This document shows positions 1 to 8,515 of a stretch of 12,180 bases of DNA, one piece after another. Made by a program: the position numbers and the translations under genes. Source of the stretch: Lysobacterales bacterium (GTDB taxonomy: Bacteria; Pseudomonadota; Gammaproteobacteria; Xanthomonadales; Rhodanobacteraceae); contig JAAFHE010000043.1 in the NCBI GenBank assembly GCA_013298265.1, forward strand, positions 1-12,180. The letters run 5' to 3'. Under the pieces are notes generated by a model. The model was not told where the DNA came from. It worked only from the letters and a program-made list of their open reading frames with translations, and did no database searches. Each line of letters starts with the position of its first letter. Position 1 is the stretch's first letter.

Positions 1-3000
1 TCGCGTCCGGCGGTGCCCCAGCGCACCTCGACGAAACCGGCGGCAGTGGCCATCTCGGCAGCGGCGCGCGCGGCCGTGGCGGGGTCGGTCAGTGTGGCCT
101 CGACGACAGCGACGGTACTGCCTCGCTCCAGGTGCAGGGTGCGCGCGAAGCCGGTGCAGTCTGTACCGTTGTGGACAATCAATAGATTCAGCGCACTATC
201 GGCTGACAGCAGGCGGGCGGCCTCGATCAGCGCCTCGAACATCGCCTCGTCGGCGGCCGACGCGTCGAGTATCAGTGCGATGCCGCGACCCGCTCCGCTC
301 GCATCCAGCTCGTGACGCAGCGGCTCGGCGAGCGCGTGCGTCGACTGGCCGATGATGCGCCAGGTGCCGGATTCGCTGCCGCCGCGCCGGGGCGGCGCGG
401 CAACCGGCTGCCAGTCGATGCGGAACTCGCGCAGCCACGGTCCCACGCCTGCCGGGAAGGGCTCGGCCAGGGGGGCGCCGTCGGCGAGGTGCGCCAGCGC
501 CTGGGCGACTTCAGAGACCCGGGCATCAGCGAAGTCCGTCGGTGAGGCGGGGGCGGGCAAGCCGAGCGCACGCGTCGTCTCGACGATCAACTGGCCGACC
601 GCGATCGAATTCAGGTGCAGGTCGGACAGCAGGCGGTTGTCCGGTGAGATGGCACTGGCCGGCAGTTCGGTGCGCACGGCGAGGTGCTGGCGCAGGCTGG
701 CGAGGACCTGCGCCACATCGACCGTGCTCGCCGCCGCGCCGACGTCCTCGACCATCGGCAGCGCGGTTGCGGCAGGAATGGCGGCAGACGTCGGCGCCAC
801 AGCGACCGGTGCGGGCGCCGCGGCCAGTTCGCAGGGGTTGGCAAGGAATTGCCGTGGCTGATACGAGAAAGGCCGTATCGCGCGATCGGCGAACAGCGCC
901 GGCAGATCGGGTGTCGCGCCGGCGGCCCATGCCGCGCCGACCGCGCGCAACAGGCCGCCAAAGCTCTCGCCGCAGGCATCGACCGACAGAGTCGGTACCG
1001 AGGTCGATGCGCGTGCAAGGCGGCTGATTGTCGAGCCGGCTCCGACCTCGATCCACAGATCCGCCCTGTCGCCGGCCGCACGCAGCGCATCGGTGAATTG
1101 GACCGGCGCAGTCAGCTGGCGGCACAGCAGCGCGCGCACGTCGGTTTCGTCGCTCAGCAGCGCGCCCGTCACCGTTGACGCAACGGGACGCAGCGGGGCG
1201 ACCAGACGCTCGGCCGCCAGCGCCGCGGACAAAGCAGGCTCCGCGGCAGTGATGTGACGGGAATGGAAGGCACGCGACACCGGCAGGCGCGCGAACGGTA
1301 TTTGCTGCGCGCGCAGGCGATCGAGCAGGGCGTCGATGTCTGCGCCAGCGCCGCTGACGATGGTCTGTTCCGGTGCGTTGAAGGCAGCGATCTCCAGCGC
1401 GGTGCCCTCAATGTGTGCCGCCGTCGCTGCGGCGTCGAGCGATACGCTGGCCATCGCTCCGCCATCGCCGTGCGTCTGCATGGCCGCGCCGCGCGCGTGC
1501 GCGATGCGCAGCGCGGCGCTGTCGTCGAATACACCGGCCCAGGCGAGCGCGCAGATCTCGCCGAGGCTGTGGCCGAGCGCGATGTCGGCGTCGAGTCCGA
1601 GGCGATCAAGCACGCGCAGTGCCGCAAGCGACGCCGTCACCAGGCCCGCCTGCGCCACGGCCGTGTCGTTGTCGTCGCCCGCCGCCAGCGCCGCCTGTCG
1701 ATAGCGTGCGTCCACATCGGCGAACCGGCGGCGCCAGGCGCCGCCCGCGGACCGTGGCGGCGATCCCTGTCCAGGGAACAGGAAGCCGATGCGCGGCCGC
1801 GCCATGCCGACGCCGAGACAGACGTCGTCGAGCAGCGAGAACGCGGGCGCCTGCAGGACTTCGACGAGATCAGCCGCGCGGACAAGACGTTCGGCGAGTT
1901 CACACGGCTGCGCAGCGACAATCGCGATGCGCACCGGCAGGCCGCGCAGACCGTTGGCGAGATCGGCACCCAGGTCGGCCAGATCCGCGTGGGCCAGCGA
2001 TGCCGCTAGCGCGGCCAGTTCGCGCGCGCGCGTTGCCGCGGCGCTGACGTCGGCGGCATCGAACACGAACAGTTCCCGATCCTGCGCCGTCGCATCGAGG
2101 CGCCGCTCACGTGCGGCGAGCGGCCGTGAGCGCGGCGCCTCCGCTGCGGCAAGGACGAGATGCGCGTTGATGCCGCCGAAGCCCATGGAGCTGATGCCCG
2201 CGACCGCATCGGCACGCTCGGGCCAAGGTTCGGAGCGCGACAGCGTGCGCAGCGTGGCAGCGGGGTCCGCCAGCGCTGCATGCGGCGTTTCACAGCCGGT
2301 CGTAGGCGGCAGTACACGAGCCTCGAGCGCCAGGCATGCCTTGATCAGGCCGGCGAGTCCCGAAGCCGCCTTGGTATGGCCGATGTTCGCCTTGATCGAG
2401 CCTATGGCTGCAGGCAATCCCAAGGCGCCGGACTCGCGCCGTGCGCGCGACAGCGTCGCCAGTTCCGTCGCATCCCCGACCGCCGTGCCGGTGCCGTGGC
2501 CTTCGAACAGGGCTACGCGCTCGATGCCGAAGCCGGCTCGCGTGTAGGCGCGCTCCAGGGCGAGACGCTGACCGTCGGCCTCGGGACGGGTCAGGCCACC
2601 CTTGCCGTCGGAGGAAATGCCCCAGCCGCGAAGTACGGCGCGAATGCGGCGTCCCTCGGCCTGGGCGTCGGCGAGACGCATGAGCACGGCGAACCCGCAG
2701 CCTTCGCCCGGCAGGAAGCCGGTTGGATGTGCGTCGTAGATGCGCATCGTGTGCTGGGCCAGCGCGCCGGTGCGGGCAAAGCCGACGAGCTCGAACGGGT
2801 CTAGCGAAAGATCCACGCCGCCGGCCAGCGCTATGTCGAGGTCGCCGGCCACCAGCGCCGAGCAGGCGTTCGCGACCGACAGCAGCGACGACGCGCAGGC
2901 ACCGTCGACGGTATAGCCGCCGCCACCGAATCCGAAGTGATTGCAGATACGGCCGGCGATCGTGTTCGACAGCCCCCCGGCGAGCGTTTCTTCGTCGGGT

Positions 3001-3530
3001 ATGGGGAACGGCGCCTTGAACACGTCTTCAAAATCCGCCATCAGCGCCCTGCGCTCGTCCGCGCCGATGCCGTGCCTGTCGAGCACGCCGCCCAGGCTGC
3101 GCTGCACGTAGGGCCAGCGCAGCCGTAGCTGGGACGCGCGCGAGAATTCGCCGGTCAGCGAATTGCCGAGCAGCACGCCGGTGGCGCGGCGCCGCGCCGC
3201 GCTGTCTTGGTCCAGACCGGCGTCGGTCAGCGCGTCGGCCGCGACGTCGAGCGCGAGCCAGTGGGTCATGTCGGCGGCGCGCCAGCTCGTGGCGCCGACG
3301 CGAAAGCGCACGCGATCGAATTGGTAGCCTTCGAGCAGCGCGGCGTCGTGCACATAGGTCGAATCGGCGACGCCGATACGTTCCGGCGCATAGTCGGCGA
3401 CGCGCAGCCGCTGCGCCGGGATGCGACGGAAGGCGCGCCGCTGCGCAAGCACGTTGTCCCATAGCAGCGCCGGCGAGTCGGCATCCGGATAGCGGCAAGC
3501 CAGACCGACGATGGCGACGGCGTCGCGCAT
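1..3530 (-). CDS. Enediyne-type iterative type I polyketide synthase (PksE), 5' portion; runs off the left edge
   Basis: The frame is open from ATG 3530 to the window edge, giving 1176 complete codons, so the C-terminus is missing. Ketosynthase, about residues 1-460: VDGACASS with active-site C212, EGHGTGT with H345, NIGHTKAASG with H385, and FGGINAHL at 451-458. Acyltransferase, about 580-880: FPGQGS at 585-590, GHSLGE with S655, and AFHS with H756, a malonyl-type signature. An Ala/Pro-rich linker follows, then a single ACP at about 930-1010 with phosphopantetheine site S975 in LHLNSI. A ketoreductase-like region begins after about 1040. Family knowledge: PksE proteins have KS-AT-ACP-KR-DH and a C-terminal phosphopantetheinyl transferase, about 1900-2000 residues, and build the polyene precursor of the warhead. 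One ACP with this motif, beside E3/E4/E5-type genes, argues against a PUFA synthase (PfaA). The start overlaps the E4 stop by one base (TGATG), so translation is probably coupled. All catalytic residues in view are intact. Confidence 0.93.
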   Translation of the reverse strand, partial: MRDAVAIVGLACRYPDADSPALLWDNVLAQRRAFRRIPAQRLRVADYAPERIGVADSTYVHDAALLEGYQFDRVRFRVGATSWRAADMTHWLALDVAADALTDAGLDQDSAARRRATGVLLGNSLTGEFSRASQLRLRWPYVQRSLGGVLDRHGIGADERRALMADFEDVFKAPFPIPDEETLAGGLSNTIAGRICNHFGFGGGGYTVDGACASSLLSVANACSALVAGDLDIALAGGVDLSLDPFELVGFARTGALAQHTMRIYDAHPTGFLPGEGCGFAVLMRLADAQAEGRRIRAVLRGWGISSDGKGGLTRPEADGQRLALERAYTRAGFGIERVALFEGHGTGTAVGDATELATLSRARRESGALGLPAAIGSIKANIGHTKAASGLAGLIKACLALEARVLPPTTGCETPHAALADPAATLRTLSRSEPWPERADAVAGISSMGFGGINAHLVLAAAEAPRSRPLAARERRLDATAQDRELFVFDAADVSAAATRARELAALAASLAHADLADLGADLANGLRGLPVRIAIVAAQPCELAERLVRAADLVEVLQAPAFSLLDDVCLGVGMARPRIGFLFPGQGSPPRSAGGAWRRRFADVDARYRQAALAAGDDNDTAVAQAGLVTASLAALRVLDRLGLDADIALGHSLGEICALAWAGVFDDSAALRIAHARGAAMQTHGDGGAMASVSLDAAATAAHIEGTALEIAAFNAPEQTIVSGAGADIDALLDRLRAQQIPFARLPVSRAFHSRHITAAEPALSAALAAERLVAPLRPVASTVTGALLSDETDVRALLCRQLTAPVQFTDALRAAGDRADLWIEVGAGSTISRLARASTSVPTLSVDACGESFGGLLRAVGAAWAAGATPDLPALFADRAIRPFSYQPRQFLANPCELAAAPAPVAVAPTSAAIPAATALPMVEDVGAAASTVDVAQVLASLRQHLAVRTELPASAISPDNRLLSDLHLNSIAVGQLIVETTRALGLPAPASPTDFADARVSEVAQALAHLADGAPLAEPFPAGVGPWLREFRIDWQPVAAPPRRGGSESGTWRIIGQSTHALAEPLRHELDASGAGRGIALILDASAADEAMFEALIEAARLLSADSALNLLIVHNGTDCTGFARTLHLERGSTVAVVEATLTDPATAARAAAEMATAAGFVEVRWGTAGR

Positions 3531-4465
3531 CAGGAAGCCTGCACGGCGATGCCCGCGCCGGTCTGTGCCTCCCCTCTCGCCTGCTGTGGTTGCGCCATAC
3601 GTGCGCTCACGGCCAGTGCCGCACCGCGTACGCAGCAGACGAACGTGAGTGCGAAGAACAGGCCGAAGACGACGTGGAAGACCATCAGCATGCCGTAGAT
3701 GGCAGCGACGGAGGCGCCGAAGAGGATCTGCGGGCGCGCGGCTGACGGCGTCGTCGCCGGATCGGTCAGCATGTAGTAGGTGAACAGCAGGAACGCGACA
3801 CCCGTCATTGGATTGAGGGCTGCCGCGAGTTCGGTATCGAAGAACACGCTGCGCAGCACCGCCTGCAGCACGAAGGTGCCGAGCCAGCTCGCGATCAGCG
3901 GAATGCGGCGGGTGAGTTTCGCGTTGAGGAACGTGCCCGACGCGATGATCACGACGGGCAGGAGCCAGTCGGCCCAGCCGTGCAGATTCTCGGTGAACTG
4001 ATAGGGCGGCGAGATACCTACGAACGGAAACAGCAGCAACGTCGCTGTAATGCCGAAATTCGACGGATTCATGAAGTGGCGGCGTCCGCGATCGACGCGC
4101 ACCCGAAACAGCGCCTTCGACGCAATCGCGACGATCGTCGCGAACACGATCGGCATGATCAGTTCGTTCGAGTACAGCAGCATGCTGACGGCGAGTCCGG
4201 TGATATGTGCCGGCAGCAGGAAATGGACCAGAGGCCTGAGTCCGCCTCTGAATTTTGCCGGTCGCCCTTGCGTGCGCGCGTCGACGAATTCGATCAGCAG
4301 TTCGGCTGCATAGGCGGCGGCCAGTGCGGCGAGCGGTTGTGCCCACGACTGCTCGAAACCGAGGAAGCTGTGGCCCAGCACGTTGAGCAGCGTGATCGCA
4401 AAGGCGAAGCGCTGCAGCGCAACCAGGCGCAGATCGACGGCGGGTTTTGCGGCTTGTGGATCCAT
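3530..4465 (-). CDS. E4/UnbU-type integral membrane protein of the enediyne cassette (RnfD/NqrB-like)
   Basis: 311 residues, rich in hydrophobic segments, with roughly eight to ten predicted membrane helices between residues 15 and 285 and a polar, probably cytoplasmic tail. Two motifs stand out: HFMNPSNFGI at 130-139 and MLTDPATTP at 232-240. Both resemble signatures of the RnfD/NqrB membrane subunits of ion-translocating flavin electron-transport complexes, the superfamily to which UnbU-type enediyne proteins belong. Its role in enediyne biosynthesis is not established; membrane redox or transport is inferred from the fold only. I see no SGAT-type flavinylation motif. A weak GGGAA lies six bases before ATG 4465. 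The gene begins 17 bases after the E5-type gene ends, and its TGA shares a base with the PksE ATG. Calling it E4 rests on both the motifs and this context; by sequence alone it could be called only RnfD-like. Confidence 0.85.
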   Translation of the reverse strand: MDPQAAKPAVDLRLVALQRFAFAITLLNVLGHSFLGFEQSWAQPLAALAAAYAAELLIEFVDARTQGRPAKFRGGLRPLVHFLLPAHITGLAVSMLLYSNELIMPIVFATIVAIASKALFRVRVDRGRRHFMNPSNFGITATLLLFPFVGISPPYQFTENLHGWADWLLPVVIIASGTFLNAKLTRRIPLIASWLGTFVLQAVLRSVFFDTELAAALNPMTGVAFLLFTYYMLTDPATTPSAARPQILFGASVAAIYGMLMVFHVVFGLFFALTFVCCVRGAALAVSARMAQPQQARGEAQTGAGIAVQAS

Positions 4466-4482
4466 GGGCGGTTCCCGGCAGG

Positions 4483-6441
4483 CTAGGGTAGGGATGCGAC
4501 GGCGCTGGTCGCGCCGGGCCAGCCGAGCAGCACGGTGTGCCAGCCGGCGTCGAGCTTCAGGGTCTCGCTGCGCGCCCGGCCTTCCGGGTCGCGCCAGCGC
4601 AGGTCGACGCGCAGTGCCTCCGCGGCGGCATCGCCGAGGCCGAAGTGCAACTCGGGACTGCGCTTGCCGCTATGGCCGTTGCCGCCATCGACCTGTCCGA
4701 CGAGCAGGCGTCCGTCGGGCAGGTGCACCAAAGCCTGCGCGCCTATCGCCGCGCGCGCTCCGGCGTGTGGCGGGCGTCCCGGCTGTACCGAGGTTGTTGC
4801 GGCGCCCTGCGGCAGCAGCAGGCGCAGGCCGATGAAACGGCCAGCCTTGGCGGATCGGTTGAGATAGGCGTACGAGGGTTCCCATTGCTTGGCGACGGCA
4901 AAATCCAGGCGTCCGTCGCCGTCTGCGTCGGCGGTCGCGATGCCGCGCGTGACACCGCCGCGCGCGAGGCCGATTTCGGCGGCGATGTCATGCAGGCGGC
5001 CGTCGGATCCACGCGCGTAGAAGGGGTTGTGCTGGCTGCCGCTCAGATCGTCGCCGGCTGACAAACGATGCCAGGCGCCGGGGAAACGCAGGTTGAAATC
5101 GTTGCCCATGGCGATCTCGTGCAGTTCGGGCCAGCGGTTGACCGTACCTGCGAGAAATCCGGTGGCCTGCAGTGCCTCGAGCGCGCCGTCGTTGTCGAAG
5201 TCGCCGAAGCGTGTGTCCCAGCCCCAGCCGCTGCGCGCCATGCCGAGTTTTTCCGACTGATCGTCGAATGGCGCCACGCCGTTGCGCCAGTCTTCCGGTC
5301 GATTGGTATTGACGAACACGAAGTGACTTTCCTGCAGGGCGAACTCCTGCGCGATGTTGCTCACGAACAGGTCGAGCCGGCCGTCGCCGCTGATGTCGCC
5401 GAAGTCGACGCCCATGCCCTTGAACGAATCGCGCCCGACCACTTTCGACCGCGGCGTCGTGAAGTGGCGTCGGCCGACTACCGGCTCGAAGCTCAGCCGG
5501 CCCGGTACGGAGCGGTTGTGCAGCATGACGTCGGAGCCGAAGTCGTTCGCGACATAGAGTTCCGGCAGCAGGTCGCCGTCGAGATCGGCCGCACCGAGGG
5601 CGAGCGTCCAGCCGGTCGAATGCTCCGGCGCGAACGGTTCGACGAAGGTGTATTCGACCGACGGCGCATCGCCGGCGCGCGCGCTGCGCCACAACGCAAT
5701 GCGATTGCGTCCGCCGTTCAGCGCGCGCGACATGGAGTCCTGCATGGACTGTCCCGCCGCGCCGTCGAGGATGTGCGCGCCATCCGGAAAATAGTTGCCG
5801 AGCGCGATGTCGACATGCCCGTCACCATCGAAGTCCGCGAATGTCGCCGCGTTCGTATACCAGCGCTCCGCATGCGGCAGCAGCTCAGTGGCGAGATAGC
5901 GCTGCGCGTTCATGGCCGTGCCTTCGCCGCCGCGCGCCAGGTAGGCGGCCGGCGGCCGTCCCCAGTAGTAGATGAGCAGATCGACGAAACCGTCCTCGTT
6001 CATGTCGTTGGGCGCGCAGCCCATCGGTGCCATCGTCGCGCTGTCATAGGCGAGTCCGCCGGTGTCGAGCGCGAACGGGGCATAGCGCTCGGTGCCGCCG
6101 GGCATGGTGGCGATCACGACGCGGTCGGTACGCGGATCGACCAGGCAGACATCGTTCGACGCACCGTCGCTGTCCAGATCGGCCAGCGCGACGCTTGCGC
6201 CGACCGAGGAAATCCAGCCGGCGATGGGTTCGAGGCTCGCATTGACCCGACGGCGCGTGCGTTGCTCCGCGGTCGTGTCCGGCAGGGTCAGCGGCATTTC
6301 AGAGAAGGCATAGCGTGACGCCAGCACGGTGCGCCCCGTGTCATCGAACGTCGGTGGTCGTGCGATGAAATAGGCGCCGACGACCAGTGCCGCCGCGAAC
6401 GCCTTGGTGACATAGCCTTGCTGCAGTATCGATGGCTTCAC
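4483..6441 (-). CDS. E5-type membrane-anchored FG-GAP/VCBS protein with C-terminal ASPIC/UnbV domain
   Basis: 652 residues from GTG 6441. The frame stays open upstream to 7086, but that part overlaps the AraC gene and is arginine-rich shadow sequence. GTG 6441 has AAGG ten bases upstream and is followed at once by a plausible membrane anchor (residues 14-27, ending FIAR), so I prefer it. The body carries seven Asp-rich calcium-loop repeats of FG-GAP/VCBS type, starting near residues 88, 146, 202, 286, 347, 413 and 505 (for example DFDGDGHVD and DADGDGRLD), consistent with a periplasmic beta-propeller. Residues about 561-638 form the ASPIC/UnbV domain, with the signature VDGGNGHSG near 584-592 followed by LHFGLG. 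This domain was named partly from UnbV of enediyne clusters. Its biochemical function is not settled; an extracytoplasmic role is inferred from the anchor. It starts 23 bases after the AraC stop. Confidence 0.88.
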   Translation of the reverse strand: MKPSILQQGYVTKAFAAALVVGAYFIARPPTFDDTGRTVLASRYAFSEMPLTLPDTTAEQRTRRRVNASLEPIAGWISSVGASVALADLDSDGASNDVCLVDPRTDRVVIATMPGGTERYAPFALDTGGLAYDSATMAPMGCAPNDMNEDGFVDLLIYYWGRPPAAYLARGGEGTAMNAQRYLATELLPHAERWYTNAATFADFDGDGHVDIALGNYFPDGAHILDGAAGQSMQDSMSRALNGGRNRIALWRSARAGDAPSVEYTFVEPFAPEHSTGWTLALGAADLDGDLLPELYVANDFGSDVMLHNRSVPGRLSFEPVVGRRHFTTPRSKVVGRDSFKGMGVDFGDISGDGRLDLFVSNIAQEFALQESHFVFVNTNRPEDWRNGVAPFDDQSEKLGMARSGWGWDTRFGDFDNDGALEALQATGFLAGTVNRWPELHEIAMGNDFNLRFPGAWHRLSAGDDLSGSQHNPFYARGSDGRLHDIAAEIGLARGGVTRGIATADADGDGRLDFAVAKQWEPSYAYLNRSAKAGRFIGLRLLLPQGAATTSVQPGRPPHAGARAAIGAQALVHLPDGRLLVGQVDGGNGHSGKRSPELHFGLGDAAAEALRVDLRWRDPEGRARSETLKLDAGWHTVLLGWPGATSAVASLP

Positions 6442-6464
6442 GGGAATGACGCCTTGCGTGTTTG

Positions 6465-7352
6465 TCAGAGGGCGAGCCGGTCCGGTGTCAGCGAAGCCGG
6501 TGTCGCAAAAACCGGCTTCGGCGTGATCGACGGCGCGAAGGGCGGTAGTCCGCCGAGCTTCACATGCATCAGCAGCGGGAACGCGACAAGCACCGGCGGA
6601 TCGAGCAGGTCCGGTGCACGCAGCGGCAGCGAGATCGGCCTGTCGAGTTCGCGCGCGGTGACCGGCCCGGCTGCGCCTACTGCGCCGATGAGACTGCGGT
6701 TGTCGAACAGCCGGTCGAAATCGGATACCGGCACGAGCGCGACCGAAAGCACGTGGTAGGCCGCGTCGGGATCTGCATCGTCGGGTACGTCGAGCCGGAA
6801 CTCCCGCGTCCCCGCAAGGATGTCGCAGGCGAGCGGCAGGGTCTGCGGTATCCGCGACTCGAACAGACCGACAAACAGGAGCGCGTCCTGCGGTACGTGC
6901 TCGATGCGGCCACGCCAGTGCGGGCTGTGCGAGACGGACAGGTTCTGCCGCGGCAACGTGGTCGCGCGGCCGTCGGCGCTGCGCAACTCGCGATACATCT
7001 CGCGGTACCGCGCGGGCGCAAGTCCGACGAGGTGGGCAAAGCGCGTAGTGAATGTTCCGAGACTCGAATAGCCGACATCCTGGCATATGTCGAGCACGGA
7101 GCGATCGGTGCGCATGAGCAGGCCTTTTGCGGCCTCAAGCCGCAGCGCGCCAAAAAAACGCGCCGGCGGTACGCCGGTGAGGCTCTGGAAAACCCGCAGG
7201 AAATGGAATGAACTCATGCAGGCGACTGCAGCCATTTCATCCAGTGCAAGCCTTTCCGCCAGTCGACCCTGCATGTGCCGGATCGAGCGCCGTATCGGTT
7301 CTGCATGGTCACGCCGGTCGTCCGGGTGGAAGGCCGCGTCGCTGGTTTCCAT
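6465..7352 (-). CDS. AraC-family transcriptional regulator inside the cassette
   Basis: 295 residues from ATG 7352, which has GGGAG eight bases upstream (7365-7361). A GTG at 7385 would add 11 residues and lie only two bases from the preceding stop, but has a poorer ribosome site. The DNA-binding domain is N-terminal, about residues 18-120, with two helix-turn-helices: LDEMAAVACMSSFHFLRVF near 37-55 and SVLDICQDVGYSSLGTFTTRF near 85-105, followed by the usual GLAPARYRE. The C-terminal 170 residues match nothing I recognise and may bind a ligand; many AraC regulators have the reverse order. It sits between the E3-type and E5-type genes, with gaps of 35 and 23 bases, so it is probably cotranscribed and likely controls the cassette, possibly itself included. 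The family assignment is firm; the regulatory target is inference. The dyads upstream of E3 are candidate binding sites. Confidence 0.9.
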   Translation of the reverse strand: METSDAAFHPDDRRDHAEPIRRSIRHMQGRLAERLALDEMAAVACMSSFHFLRVFQSLTGVPPARFFGALRLEAAKGLLMRTDRSVLDICQDVGYSSLGTFTTRFAHLVGLAPARYREMYRELRSADGRATTLPRQNLSVSHSPHWRGRIEHVPQDALLFVGLFESRIPQTLPLACDILAGTREFRLDVPDDADPDAAYHVLSVALVPVSDFDRLFDNRSLIGAVGAAGPVTARELDRPISLPLRAPDLLDPPVLVAFPLLMHVKLGGLPPFAPSITPKPVFATPASLTPDRLAL

Positions 7353-7387
7353 CACTGCAACTCCCGTCAGGTGATGCCTGTCCACGG

Positions 7388-8392
7388 TCAGTACGCGAAG
7401 GCAGCGGTCCTTGCCGTGGGTTCGTGCTTCACGTCGGGTGGCGGCGCGCGTGCCGATCCGGCGATGACAGCGTCGCGCGTGCGTCTGCGCCAGATTTCGT
7501 AGGCGGGCTGGTCTGCGTCGTCGGGAGGCAGATCCTGCCGCACAGAATCAACCAGGGCGGCGATGGTCTCGGCGTCGCTGCCGCAAAAAATGCGGCATGC
7601 CTCATCCGTGTGCGGCACGATGTTGCCGGCCCGCTGTCGCGCCGCCGCGGCGAACGCACTGCCCTGTGCCAGCCAGTCGCGGCATGTGCCGGCGCAAACC
7701 GACAGCCGCTGCAGCGAAACGGTCGGCGCGCCGCCGGCATACGTCGCGGCGAGCCCGATACCGGCCCACAGATCGGCGTGGCGTGACGGCGAGAAGCCTG
7801 CGATGGTGCTGGCGGCACGATCCGGCTCATGGCCTGCGACAAACCAGAGACTGCGTCCCAGGCCCTGATCGAAAGCGCGGCGTGCATAGCCGCGCACGCG
7901 CAACGGCACGCGCTGCGGCCCTTCGACGGCACTGCGCCAATGGAAGAATCCCTGGTGGAAGCCGTAGCCGTCCAGCATCAGCCAGCGCAGCAGTGGATCG
8001 CGCCGGGCCAGTGCGCCCCTCAGCCCGAACGGCAGGCGGGCATGAGCCCAGCCGGCACCGATGTAGGCCATGTAGACATGGTCGGCGCCGCGATCGGCTA
8101 TCAAGGTGTCGAAGCGAGCGCGCCTTCCGGGCAGCAGACGATCCAGCAGGTACAGCGCCATCGCTGCACCTTCGTAGCGGAAGCCGCGGAACGGCGCATC
8201 GGTTGCCTCAAGTCCGGCAATCGTTGCCGCAACGGAGTCACTGTCGAGTGCGCGGTGATAGCCCTGCAGGAACGCTGCACCGACGGCCTCGATGTTGGCT
8301 ATCGCACGCGCATCACCGCCGCGAAAGCCGCGCCGGACATAGCTGGTCTCGGCGGCGTCAATGCGCAGGAACGGCCGAAGCAGCGTCTTCAT
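7388..8392 (-). CDS. DUF1702-family protein, E3/UnbL type of the enediyne cassette
   Basis: 334 residues from ATG 8392, with GAGGA ten bases upstream. There is no signal peptide and no clear membrane span, so it is probably cytoplasmic or peripheral. Sequence typical of the family: an N-terminal MKTLLRPFLRID, then ETSYVRRGF, FRGFRYEGAAMALYLLD at about 69-85, VYMAYIGAGWAHARLP near 107-122, and DGYGFHQGFF near 141-150. Cysteines cluster near residues 233-273. DUF1702 proteins are known mainly as a conserved part of enediyne clusters (E3), next to the PKS; their function is not established. It is the first gene of the leftward unit, with the divergent control region upstream. The family call comes from recognised sequence style plus the surrounding E4/E5/PksE genes, not from a search. 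It ends with TGA at 7388-7390, just before the AraC gene. Confidence 0.85.
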   Translation of the reverse strand: MKTLLRPFLRIDAAETSYVRRGFRGGDARAIANIEAVGAAFLQGYHRALDSDSVAATIAGLEATDAPFRGFRYEGAAMALYLLDRLLPGRRARFDTLIADRGADHVYMAYIGAGWAHARLPFGLRGALARRDPLLRWLMLDGYGFHQGFFHWRSAVEGPQRVPLRVRGYARRAFDQGLGRSLWFVAGHEPDRAASTIAGFSPSRHADLWAGIGLAATYAGGAPTVSLQRLSVCAGTCRDWLAQGSAFAAAARQRAGNIVPHTDEACRIFCGSDAETIAALVDSVRQDLPPDDADQPAYEIWRRRTRDAVIAGSARAPPPDVKHEPTARTAAFAY

Positions 8393-8478
8393 GGGCGGCT
8401 AATCCTCAGGGGGACAGCGACAGCACGGGCGGCCGACTGTGACCTGCGGGTCAGCGTGATGCACCGACGGCGAAATCC

Positions 8479-8508
8479 ATCCTACACTTGGCCAGCGCGC
8501 AAGCACAA
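8479..8508 (-). promoter_or_regulatory. Weak candidate sigma-70 promoter for the enediyne cassette
   Basis: Read leftward, TTGTGC (8508-8503) and TAGGAT (8484-8479) are separated by 18 bases, about 90 bases before the E3-type ATG. They match the consensus boxes at three and four of six positions. The position is sensible but the match is poor, and an AraC-activated promoter would often have a weak -35 box. Treat as a guess. Confidence 0.25.
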
Positions 8509-8515
8509 TCACAAA

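Noticed and set aside
1..3530. PUFA synthase (PfaA) as the identity of the PKS
   Set aside because: PfaA has several ACPs in tandem; here there is one ACP with an LHLNSI site, and neighbours are of E3/E4/E5 type.
5068..6318. Plus-strand open frame of 416 residues
   Set aside because: It is antisense to the repeat region of the E5-type gene, with no recognisable motif; long shadow frames are expected at this GC content.
6442..7086. Upstream extension of the E5-type frame to a total of 867 residues
   Set aside because: It overlaps the AraC gene, is rich in arginine and lacks family-like sequence; GTG 6441 with a following membrane anchor is the better start.
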